Shown: positions 1 to 7,248 of the stretch, in pieces
Layout of the letters: every line of letters starts with the position of its first letter
Position numbering within the stretch: the stretch's first letter is position 1
Assembly (NCBI GenBank): GCA_018223365.1
Contig: JAGTTP010000002.1
Span: 761,501 to 825,500 of the forward strand
Direction: 5' to 3'
Source of the DNA: Clostridiaceae bacterium Marseille-Q4145
GTDB taxonomy: Bacteria; Bacillota; Clostridia; Lachnospirales; Lachnospiraceae
Length of the DNA: 64,000 nucleotides
The notes under the pieces: generated by a model
Told to the model about the DNA's origin: nothing
Seen by the model: the letters and a program-made list of their open reading frames with translations, nothing else
Database searches by the model: none
Translations under genes and position numbers: made by a program

Positions 1-442
1 TCTCATCATCTGCCACAAAAATCTGCTCGTTGTAGGGCATTGCCGTAACTGCATTTCCATACTGCTCGCATTTAATAATGACATCAGAAAGCACTGTATC
101 GTCCACTAATGGCCTTATGCCATCATGTACAATGACAATATCCTCCGGACTGCACTTGTCTTCCAGATGGTATACTCCATTCCGAATTGATTCCTGTCCC
201 GTCTTTCCACCGGACACCACCCATTTCAACTTTGTAATTCCATACTGTTTGGCATATGCCCAGAGAATATCATGCCAGCCATCCAGACAAACTACTTCAA
301 TCGCATCAATCATGGGATGCCTCTGAAATGCCTCCATTGTATAAACCAGAACCGGCTTGTCATATACATTAATAAATTGCTTTGGAATCTCCTGATGCAT
401 TCTGGAGCCAACACCTCCCGCAATAACCAGCGCTACATTCAT
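1..442 (-). CDS. IspD/TarI-family cytidylyltransferase, 3' part missing
   Basis: The first 147 codons are present; the gene runs off the left edge. The N-terminus MNVALVIAGGVGSRM followed by PKQF is the nucleotide-binding signature of CTP:sugar-alcohol-phosphate cytidylyltransferases (IspD in the MEP isoprenoid pathway, TarI/Bcs1-type enzymes for CDP-ribitol). GQESIRNG and VHDGIRPLV are further family motifs. Proximity to surface-polysaccharide and CDP-choline genes favours a TarI-like role in cell-surface polymer synthesis over IspD, but the missing C-terminus prevents a decision. The ATG at 442 directly begins the conserved strand, so the start is secure. Family assignment is firm, substrate is inference. 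Confidence 0.85.
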   Translation of the reverse strand, partial: MNVALVIAGGVGSRMHQEIPKQFINVYDKPVLVYTMEAFQRHPMIDAIEVVCLDGWHDILWAYAKQYGITKLKWVVSGGKTGQESIRNGVYHLEDKCSPEDIVIVHDGIRPLVDDTVLSDVIIKCEQYGNAVTAMPYNEQIFVADDE

Positions 443-485
443 ATTTTTTCTCCATTTATTTCATAATTATGTATCATTGTAACAC

Positions 486-515
486 AAAACAGGGTGCATG
501 CCTACACCCTGTTTT
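486..515 (-). terminator. Rho-independent terminator of the GH25 gene
   Basis: An 11-bp perfect stem (AAAACAGGGTG paired with CACCCTGTTTT) with an 8-nt loop lies about 14 nt past the muramidase stop codon, with T-rich sequence in the 3' arm. It separates that gene from the cytidylyltransferase downstream. Confidence 0.85.
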
Positions 516-528
516 ACGTTCTCCATAT

Positions 529-3500
529 TTAACGATATTTCTTATAGCTGACATCCATGTCGACTTTACCAGAAATACCCTTGACACTGCCTGCATCCGT
601 ATACTGCCACATGGTGACGGTACCTCTTCCGGTATATCCATGTCCAGACTCCAGACTTCTCCATCTGGCAATCCAGATATGGGTATCTCCCAGCATACCT
701 GTATCAATATAGTTATCCAGCCAGTTCTTATTTGCATACAATGCAAATTTATATCCAGCTTTTTCTACTTCTTCCTTGAATGCGAGAATAATCTCTGCAC
801 GGCGGGAATTTGTAGAAGTTCCCTGCAGAATACTGGAATCCTCGAAGTCCATAACAATCGGGTAATCCAGTTTTCTTCCATCCAGTGCGTTAATTACCGC
901 TTTTGCCTCTCTTCGAGCCAATGTTCTTGATGTAGCATAGCTATAACGATAAACGCCTACATTCAATCCCGCGGCACGCGCTCCGCTATAATTGGTCTTG
1001 AACTTGCTATCATATTTAATTGCGCTTGCATCCTTACCTGTCAGAATTCGGATCATGGCAAAATCAATACCATCCTTTGCCACTGCATCCCAGTTAATAT
1101 CTCCCTGATAAGAGGATACATCAATTCCTTTATAGATGCTCTTCTTATCCTCATTGGTATTCACACTGCCTGCATCTCTGGTTCTGGCATTGACCGGTCC
1201 AACCTGGTCGGATGCACAATTGCCTCTTACTGCGTAGACTTTATAGAAATAAGTCGTACTGTTCGCCAGTCCGCCATCGGTATAAAATACTTTATTCGTC
1301 TCTCCTACCTGTGTATAGACGCCATTCTGACTGCCAGAACGCAGGATCACATATTTTTCTGCACCCTTTACTTTTTTCCAGGATACTTTTAATTCTGTGC
1401 CACTTTGAGAGACTACTTTTAATTTCGTCACCGCACCGATGGACGGTCTTCCTGATATCGTTCCTGAGAGCGGGCTCTCATAATTGTCACGGAATGCAGT
1501 GACTTTAAAATAGTAGGTTCTTCCCGCTTCCAGTTTCTTCAGCACGTTGCTGGTTCTCTTAGTAGTCATATAATACTGATAGGAACCGTCTGCAGAATCA
1601 GATACATAAAGCTTATAGCCTTTTGCACCTTTAACTGCTTTCCATCTCAGGGTCATGCTGTCATAAGTAACCTTTTTCACCATAGCAGAAGGTGTTCCGA
1701 TCGTCGTCATGGCAGATACGGCATTGGAAAAAGTACCATAATTCGTGACTTTTTTCACCTTCTGAATGGGGCGAATCTGGAAATAATAGGTGGTTCCGCA
1801 CTGAGCTTTACTCCATTTAAACTTGGAAGCTCCTTTTCCCACACGTTTCAAAAACTGATATCCACTATCCGGTGAGGTAGAATAATAAATCTCATATCCG
1901 GTTGCATAGGATAACTTATTCCAAGTCAGTTCAATTCTGTTATAGGCACTCGCCCATGCGTTCACACCGGATACGCTTCCAAGGGTTACTAATCCGGATA
2001 CTTCTCCCGTCTCCGGTCCGTAAACCTTCTGACCATTCTCCACACGGTAAGGTTTTACCTTATAGAACCAGGTCTCACCTACTGTCACTGCGGTATCACG
2101 GTAAGACGTGATATTTCCATCTGTAATATCTGCCAACAGGCTATAGTTTGTTCCGGACGTATTAGAACGATACAGCTCATATCCGGTAGCACCTACACCC
2201 TGATTCCAGGTAATCGTCACCGTCTGATATTCCTGAGAGGATGCTCCCTGCATGGAAGTTCCCGGAAGGGAAGTCACTGCAGATGCCTCACCTGAAAATG
2301 CCCCGTAAGAAGTAGTTCCGTTCGTATTCTTAAAAGCTCTTACCTGATAGCTGTAGGTCGTGCCGCATGCAATGGCTGTATCTGCATAGGAGCAGTTGCT
2401 GCCTCCCCATATTGTCTGCAGAAGCTGACCATTTCTGTAAATCTCATAGCCGTCTGCCTGTGCAGTCTGACCCCATGCCAGATTAATCTGGTTGTAAGCA
2501 GCTGCAGATGCCTGAACGGAGGAACCGCTGAGAGTAGTGGTTACGTTCACGGTATCGGACAGAGCACCATACACTCTGATGCCTTTTACTGTCTTATACG
2601 GGCACACTGCGTAGGTGTAGTTCTGTCCCACGATCAGTCCATTCAGCGTATAGCTTGTTGCATTTCCAATATCCGTATAACTTCCATCTGCACTGTTATA
2701 AAGTTCGTAGCCCTCTGCTCCGCTCACTCCGTTCCAGTTTAATACTGCCTGATCACTGGAATTGGACTGGTAAGACATTCCCGGCTTTGCCATTCCTGAT
2801 ACCGGTGATACCGTTTCTACCGCTGCGGAGTCACTGGTCCATGTTCCTTCCTCATAAGGCTTTGTACAAGATGCTACGATCTCGTAGGAATACTCTGCAT
2901 CATTTTCCAGTGCAGTATCTTTGTAAGTCGTAGTATTAGGATCTGCAATCTCTGTCTCTTTTACAGCCTTTGTTTTCGTATTGGTTCTTACCAGCGTATA
3001 CTTTTCTGCACGATTCAGCTTATCCCAGGAAAGAGAAATACTATTTCGATCCACAGAAGTCACTTTGAGACCTGTAACTGCCGGAAGGCTATATGCAACA
3101 GTATCTGAGATTTTACTGTATGTACTTACTTTTCCATCTTTATATCCCAATAAAATATATTTATAGTTTCCTGGTTTTTCCGGATTGTATGTATATGATT
3201 TATCGGTAATGTTTTCTATTACTTTTGCATCGGTCCATACCGGTTCTTCTCCGTTTACCGGAATTTCTACAAGGTTAAAGCTGGCAGCATTACTAGTATC
3301 ATAACCATATGTAATTGCTACACTATCATTATCCCATGATGCTTTATCAATGTGCGCATTAAAAGCTGTATATGAAAATGTCACCTTTGTTACATTCCCG
3401 TTTTCTGTCTCGATTGCTACATCAGGCAGAACCGTAGCGTAAGTTTCCTGTCCGTAACTACTTTCCAAAATCACAGAAAGTAATTGATTCAGCTCCGCCG

Positions 3501-4107
3501 GTGTGACTTTTTTACCCTCTTGATCCGGATTTAATGTAACATCAGCCTTTTTATCTTTTAAGGCAGCTTCCAATACTGCTCTTGCTGCACTCACCTTCTC
3601 TAATTTTGTCTCATCAACACTAACCTGTGCATCGCCAAACTGCCTTGCCTGAATTCTTACAGAACTATTTTCCACATTCTGACCGACTGCTTCATTTCCG
3701 TCAGTATTGTCCTCCAGAATTGCGGCTGAACTTTCTACCTTCGCAGCCCCATTGCTCTGCTGTGATCCTTCCTCATTCTGCTGAGAATCATCACCCTGCT
3801 GTTCATCAGAAGCAGCACCTTCTGCAGTCTGGGTATCACCACTTTCTGAGCCAGACCCATTATCACTTGTTGTGCTGCCACCTGTTACAGTTGTATCTTC
3901 TGACTGCTGGCCTTCTGCATCCTGCTGTTCTGTCGCAGGCTGTCCCTTTGTCTCTCCTATCGTTCCATTCTGAGTTTCACCTGCACCTGCTTCCGCCTCT
4001 GCCGTAATCATAGTATTCTCTGCTGCAAAGCTCTGCATCGGCGTCTCCATCACCATGACGCTGGTGAGCAGAAGTGCTAAAGTTTTTACAACCAGTTTTT
4101 TCTTCAA
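529..4107 (-). CDS. Secreted GH25 muramidase with fibronectin type III repeats
   Basis: A 1192-residue exported protein. Residues 1-29 are a signal peptide (basic MKKK, hydrophobic core, cleavage near SFAAE). Residues about 30-150 are a low-complexity Gln/Glu/Ser/Thr/Gly-rich stretch. From about 340 to 970 there are roughly seven FN3-like repeats with recurring YELY/YEIYYS and YYYKV strands. Residues 992-1192 are a GH25 lysozyme domain: YKGIDVSSYQ at its start and YPIVMDFED, which carries the catalytic Asp/Glu pair. It should cleave peptidoglycan between MurNAc and GlcNAc outside the cell, with the FN3 array as spacer or carbohydrate contact. The start is TTG after a GGGGAAATGAG Shine-Dalgarno region. 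No LPXTG or SLH anchor is visible. One FN3 repeat is closely similar to one in the M6 protease at 7.2-10.2 kb. Confidence 0.93.
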   Translation of the reverse strand: MKKKLVVKTLALLLTSVMVMETPMQSFAAENTMITAEAEAGAGETQNGTIGETKGQPATEQQDAEGQQSEDTTVTGGSTTSDNGSGSESGDTQTAEGAASDEQQGDDSQQNEEGSQQSNGAAKVESSAAILEDNTDGNEAVGQNVENSSVRIQARQFGDAQVSVDETKLEKVSAARAVLEAALKDKKADVTLNPDQEGKKVTPAELNQLLSVILESSYGQETYATVLPDVAIETENGNVTKVTFSYTAFNAHIDKASWDNDSVAITYGYDTSNAASFNLVEIPVNGEEPVWTDAKVIENITDKSYTYNPEKPGNYKYILLGYKDGKVSTYSKISDTVAYSLPAVTGLKVTSVDRNSISLSWDKLNRAEKYTLVRTNTKTKAVKETEIADPNTTTYKDTALENDAEYSYEIVASCTKPYEEGTWTSDSAAVETVSPVSGMAKPGMSYQSNSSDQAVLNWNGVSGAEGYELYNSADGSYTDIGNATSYTLNGLIVGQNYTYAVCPYKTVKGIRVYGALSDTVNVTTTLSGSSVQASAAAYNQINLAWGQTAQADGYEIYRNGQLLQTIWGGSNCSYADTAIACGTTYSYQVRAFKNTNGTTSYGAFSGEASAVTSLPGTSMQGASSQEYQTVTITWNQGVGATGYELYRSNTSGTNYSLLADITDGNITSYRDTAVTVGETWFYKVKPYRVENGQKVYGPETGEVSGLVTLGSVSGVNAWASAYNRIELTWNKLSYATGYEIYYSTSPDSGYQFLKRVGKGASKFKWSKAQCGTTYYFQIRPIQKVKKVTNYGTFSNAVSAMTTIGTPSAMVKKVTYDSMTLRWKAVKGAKGYKLYVSDSADGSYQYYMTTKRTSNVLKKLEAGRTYYFKVTAFRDNYESPLSGTISGRPSIGAVTKLKVVSQSGTELKVSWKKVKGAEKYVILRSGSQNGVYTQVGETNKVFYTDGGLANSTTYFYKVYAVRGNCASDQVGPVNARTRDAGSVNTNEDKKSIYKGIDVSSYQGDINWDAVAKDGIDFAMIRILTGKDASAIKYDSKFKTNYSGARAAGLNVGVYRYSYATSRTLARREAKAVINALDGRKLDYPIVMDFEDSSILQGTSTNSRRAEIILAFKEEVEKAGYKFALYANKNWLDNYIDTGMLGDTHIWIARWRSLESGHGYTGRGTVTMWQYTDAGSVKGISGKVDMDVSYKKYR

Positions 4108-4165
4108 CTCATTTCCCCGCTTTCATTAACGTATTTTTTCGTGTGGAAATTTTGTCCCACACCAT

Positions 4166-4194
4166 GAAAAAAGGCCATGGCAGACGCCATGGCC
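4166..4194 (-). terminator. Terminator after the XRE/pentapeptide unit
   Basis: A perfect 9-bp stem GGCCATGGC/GCCATGGCC with a 4-nt loop, followed on the minus strand by six T. It ends transcripts arriving from the 4.5-5.2 kb pair before the muramidase gene begins. Confidence 0.88.
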
Positions 4195-4300
4195 GCATTA
4201 CCTGTATTATATTATGTTTCCCCGAGAAGTTCAATGCTTTGGGGCATGATACAATTCTTAATTTTTCTTAACAGTTATAGTTTACAGATGATGTGCGTGG

Positions 4301-4437
4301 TGGAAATGACTCACTGTGAAAGGAACGTCCGCAGTCCCGGTACTTCACGAGAACGAGCGATCAGCGACGTTCAAGTGTTAGTACCGCTGGATCGAGGACT
4401 TAGCGCAAGCGGTTCCGTTCACAGTCTGTCATTTTCA
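4301..4437. repeat. Nested inverted-repeat element, candidate structured RNA or miniature element
   Basis: Two outer arms of 26 nt (4301-4326 and 4412-4437) are complementary except for about four positions. Inside them a second pair (4338-4355 and 4368-4386) is complementary with a small bulge, leaving a short apical loop. The element is non-coding and lies between the stop of the pentapeptide gene and its terminator, so on the minus strand it would be in that mRNA's 3' UTR. It could be a dispersed palindromic repeat, a MITE or an RNA element; the sequence alone does not decide. Confidence 0.55.
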
Positions 4438-4452
4438 CACATATGCTTGCCT

Positions 4453-4486
4453 GTGAACTGTAGCGTTTAACAAACCTACAGTTCAC
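4453..4486 (-). repeat. Hairpin covering the pentapeptide gene stop codon
   Basis: A perfect 10-bp stem GTGAACTGTA/TACAGTTCAC (4453-4462 and 4477-4486), extended by GTTT/AAAC inside the loop, includes the TAG stop codon of the pentapeptide gene. There is no T-tract, so it is more likely an mRNA 3' structure than a terminator. Confidence 0.5.
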
Positions 4487-5012
4487 TGCAGCGAATGAAT
4501 TTACATCCTTCTAATTCTTCCGGCATTCGACCGAACTGACAATTTTTAAATATCACATTATAGAATTCCACATCTTCCAGCTCCGTATCGCGGAACACGC
4601 AGTCTTTAAACAACATGTTTCCAACGGATGCATGGGACACCGTCAGATGGAGAAAATTGCATTTTCTGAAAGTACTTCCCGAATATATTCCATTCTCCCA
4701 CTTGCATCCTACAAAACGGGATTTTTCTGCGCTTACCCGGCCGGCATTACAGTCTGTCAGAACAATATTCCAGAACGTACACGTATGATAATAATCCTTC
4801 CGCATCACAACGTTATCAAAGGTACAGCTGGAAAACTTGGCTTCCAGCCATACATTGTCTTCAAACCTGACACCGTTGCTTGCTCTGGAAGACATTACAT
4901 TCGCCCACCTGATGGAACAGGTAACCATGCTGCCGCTGTCATAACTTTCATTACTCCAGTCCACTCGCAGATATGTCGTTTTTCTGCGGGAAAGTTCTGC
5001 CATAGACCTCAC
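4476..5012 (-). CDS. Pentapeptide-repeat protein
   Basis: A 178-residue protein whose body follows the A(D/N)LXX-like five-residue periodicity of right-handed quadrilateral beta-helices (for example FEDNV, AKFSSCTFDNV, CKFIRC), with many Phe/Val/Leu centre residues and Cys in neighbouring positions. There is no signal peptide or membrane segment, so it is probably cytoplasmic. Some pentapeptide proteins mimic DNA and protect gyrase, but nothing here shows that activity. The gene overlaps the upstream XRE regulator by 4 bp (ATGA), so the two are translationally coupled and probably functionally linked. Function unknown. Confidence 0.8.
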   Translation of the reverse strand: MRSMAELSRRKTTYLRVDWSNESYDSGSMVTCSIRWANVMSSRASNGVRFEDNVWLEAKFSSCTFDNVVMRKDYYHTCTFWNIVLTDCNAGRVSAEKSRFVGCKWENGIYSGSTFRKCNFLHLTVSHASVGNMLFKDCVFRDTELEDVEFYNVIFKNCQFGRMPEELEGCKFIRCSEL

Positions 5013-5245
5013 ACCTTTCGGCGGCTTTTCTGTCTCGGATATGGCTTCCTTTCATCTGTCAGTTCAATTAGGTAATCAACGCTTGTGCCATAATACTTCG
5101 ACAGTACCGCCAATATTTCTACCGGTACATGCGTTTTTCCTGTCTCATAGTCACTGTAAGTTTTCTGGCTGCAGCCAAGATGATCTGCCAGCTGCCTCTG
5201 TTTTAAATCATTGTCTTCTCTAAGATCTCTTATCCGCCTGTACAC
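5009..5245 (-). CDS. XRE-family HTH transcriptional regulator
   Basis: A small DNA-binding protein of 78 residues. It has a Cro/C1-type helix-turn-helix: LKQRQLADHLGCSQKTYSDYETG, in two pieces LKQRQLADHLG and CSQKTYSDYE, then a short C-terminal helix and basic tail. I place the start at the GTG at 5245, seven codons inside the longest frame, because AGAGGTG sits 7 nt upstream of it and would otherwise lie inside the coding region. It probably regulates its own operon; a perfect inverted repeat lies just upstream at 5297-5319. Coupled to the pentapeptide gene. Confidence 0.85.
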   Translation of the reverse strand: MYRRIRDLREDNDLKQRQLADHLGCSQKTYSDYETGKTHVPVEILAVLSKYYGTSVDYLIELTDERKPYPRQKSRRKV

Positions 5246-5296
5246 GTTCTTACACCTCTTTATCAAACATAGCGTAAAAACGTGTTTTGAATCAGA

Positions 5297-5319
5297 TTTT
5301 ACCGGAATTCCCGGTAAAA
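5297..5319. promoter_or_regulatory. Perfect 9-bp inverted repeat upstream of the XRE gene
   Basis: TTTTACCGG and CCGGTAAAA separated by AATTC lie in the 86-bp space between the glmS stop and the XRE start. The symmetry suits an operator for the XRE protein. As a terminator for glmS it is poor, because no T-tract follows on the minus strand. Confidence 0.45.
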
Positions 5320-5331
5320 TTTTCTAATTCT

Positions 5332-7170
5332 CTATTCTACCGTTACAGATTTTGCAAGATTTCTCGGTTTATCCACATCCAGGCCCTTGGCAACACTGAC
5401 ATAGTATCCCATGAGCTGTAACGGCACAATCGCCAGGCTGTTCATGAAATACTGCTCTGTCTTCGGTACATAGACAGAGAAATCTGCTGTGTCCTCCACG
5501 GCATAATTACCATAGCTGGTCAGTCCCATAAGATAAGCACCACGGCTCTTCACCTCTACCAGGTTGCTGATCGTCTTCTCAAAGAGGGCCTGCTGGGTCA
5601 GTACGCCAACTACCAGTGTGCCGTCCTCGATCAAACTGATGGTTCCGTGCTTCAATTCGCCTGCTGCATAGGCCTCGGAGTGAATGTAGCTGATCTCCTT
5701 CATCTTCAGGCTGCCTTCCAGACTGATGGCATAATCAAGACCTCTTCCAATGAAGAAAATATCCTTTGCATTGGCATATTTGCTGGCAAACCACTGAATT
5801 CGCTCCTTGTCTTCCAGTACCCGCTGAATCTTATCCGGCAGGGTTGCCATCTCGGTGAGCAGCTCTGCTTCTCTTTCCTCTGTAATCTTCCCTTTTACCT
5901 TCGCCAACTGGATGGTGAAAAGATACATGGCAACGAGCTGGGTGCTGTAAGCCTTGGTAGTTGCCACGGAAATCTCCGGGCCCGCATAGGTATAAAGCAC
6001 ATAATCACTCTCCCGGGCAATACTGGATCCAATCACATTCACAACGCCGAGCACCGGTCTTCCCTTCTCTTTGGAAAGGCGAAGGGCTGCCAGGCTGTCT
6101 GCCGTCTCTCCTGACTGGGAAATGACAATCACCATGGAATTTTCAATCAGCTTCGGATCCCGGTAACGGAACTCGGAGGCCAGATCCACCTCCACCGGAA
6201 TATCAGCCAGAGATTCCAGAATGTATTTTGCGGACATGCCTACATGGTATGCAGAGCCACATGCCACAATATAAATTCTCTCCAGATTTTTCAGCTGCTC
6301 ATCACTTAGGCCCACCTGGGAAAAGTCAATCCCGCCATCCTTCACATAAGCATTGATGGTGTCTTTTACTGCTTTGGGCTGCTCATGAATTTCCTTGAGC
6401 ATGAAATGCTCAAAGCCGCCTTTTTCTGCTGCCTTGGCATCCCATTTGATCTCTACCAGATCTTTCTGCAGTTCTTCCCGATCAATATTATAAAAATGCA
6501 CTTCATCCTGGGTGATCTCTGCGATCTCCAGATTCCCAATGTAATACACTTTTCTGGTCTGATCCAGAATAGCCGGAACATCCGATGCGATCAGGCTGCC
6601 GTGGTCACCAACGCCAATGATGAGCGGACTGTCCTTTCTTGCTGCAAAGAGCTTACCCGGATAATCATGGAACATAATGCCAAAGGCATAAGAACCACGA
6701 ATACGCAGCATAGCTCTGGAAATCGCCTCCAACGGCGTTCCCGTCTTCTTGTAATAATAGTCAATGAGTTTTACTGCTACTTCCGTATCGGTCTGAGAAT
6801 AAAAGGTATAACCGGATTTCAGAAGCTTTTCCTTCAGTTCCTGATAGTTCTCGATGATTCCGTTATGTACCAATACAACAGAACGATCCTCTGTACAATG
6901 GGGATGAGCATTCTGAGCAGATGGCTCGCCATGGGTCGCCCATCTGGTATGACCAACACCGCAGGTACCCGGTACTGCTTTTCCATTGTCCGTCTTCTCC
7001 ACCAGGGCACGAAGGCGGCCTTTTTCCTTTACAATCTCAATCTTTCCTGTCGCCTCATTGCGAACAGCAATTCCCGCGGAGTCATATCCACGGTACTCCA
7101 GCTTGCCAAGTCCGGCAAGCAGAATGGGAGCGGCCTGTGCCTCTCCAATGTAACCAACTATTCCACACAT
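5332..7170 (-). CDS. glmS: Glutamine--fructose-6-phosphate aminotransferase (isomerizing)
   Basis: A 612-residue protein that makes glucosamine-6-phosphate from fructose-6-phosphate and glutamine, the first step to UDP-GlcNAc. The start is the ATG at 7170, giving MCGIVGYIG, because Cys2 must become the N-terminal nucleophile of the class II glutamine amidotransferase domain; AAGGA lies 5-6 nt upstream. GHTRWATHG and the C-terminal SIS domains (ACGSAYHVG, SQSGETADS, GRGLDYAISLEGSLKMKE) are all intact, as is the DKPRNLAKSVTVE end. The gene has its own promoter. Later steps of the pathway include GlmM, encoded at 58.3 kb. Confidence 0.98.
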   Translation of the reverse strand: MCGIVGYIGEAQAAPILLAGLGKLEYRGYDSAGIAVRNEATGKIEIVKEKGRLRALVEKTDNGKAVPGTCGVGHTRWATHGEPSAQNAHPHCTEDRSVVLVHNGIIENYQELKEKLLKSGYTFYSQTDTEVAVKLIDYYYKKTGTPLEAISRAMLRIRGSYAFGIMFHDYPGKLFAARKDSPLIIGVGDHGSLIASDVPAILDQTRKVYYIGNLEIAEITQDEVHFYNIDREELQKDLVEIKWDAKAAEKGGFEHFMLKEIHEQPKAVKDTINAYVKDGGIDFSQVGLSDEQLKNLERIYIVACGSAYHVGMSAKYILESLADIPVEVDLASEFRYRDPKLIENSMVIVISQSGETADSLAALRLSKEKGRPVLGVVNVIGSSIARESDYVLYTYAGPEISVATTKAYSTQLVAMYLFTIQLAKVKGKITEEREAELLTEMATLPDKIQRVLEDKERIQWFASKYANAKDIFFIGRGLDYAISLEGSLKMKEISYIHSEAYAAGELKHGTISLIEDGTLVVGVLTQQALFEKTISNLVEVKSRGAYLMGLTSYGNYAVEDTADFSVYVPKTEQYFMNSLAIVPLQLMGYYVSVAKGLDVDKPRNLAKSVTVE

Positions 7171-7213
7171 ATATCCTTTTCCTCTTCCAAAAATGTTGTA
7201 AAGATTCTGTACC

Positions 7214-7242
7214 ATTATATACGATTTGCGATTGTTTCACAA
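7214..7242 (-). promoter_or_regulatory. glmS promoter
   Basis: TTGTGA (7237-7242), 17-bp spacer, TATAAT (7214-7219), about 45 nt upstream of the glmS start. The space between neighbouring genes (78 bp) is too short for a glmS ribozyme. Confidence 0.75.
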
Positions 7243-7248
7243 CTGTTT

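Noticed and set aside
7171..7248. glmS ribozyme upstream of glmS
   Set aside because: Only 78 bp separate the genes and they contain an ordinary promoter; the ribozyme needs more space and its core is absent.
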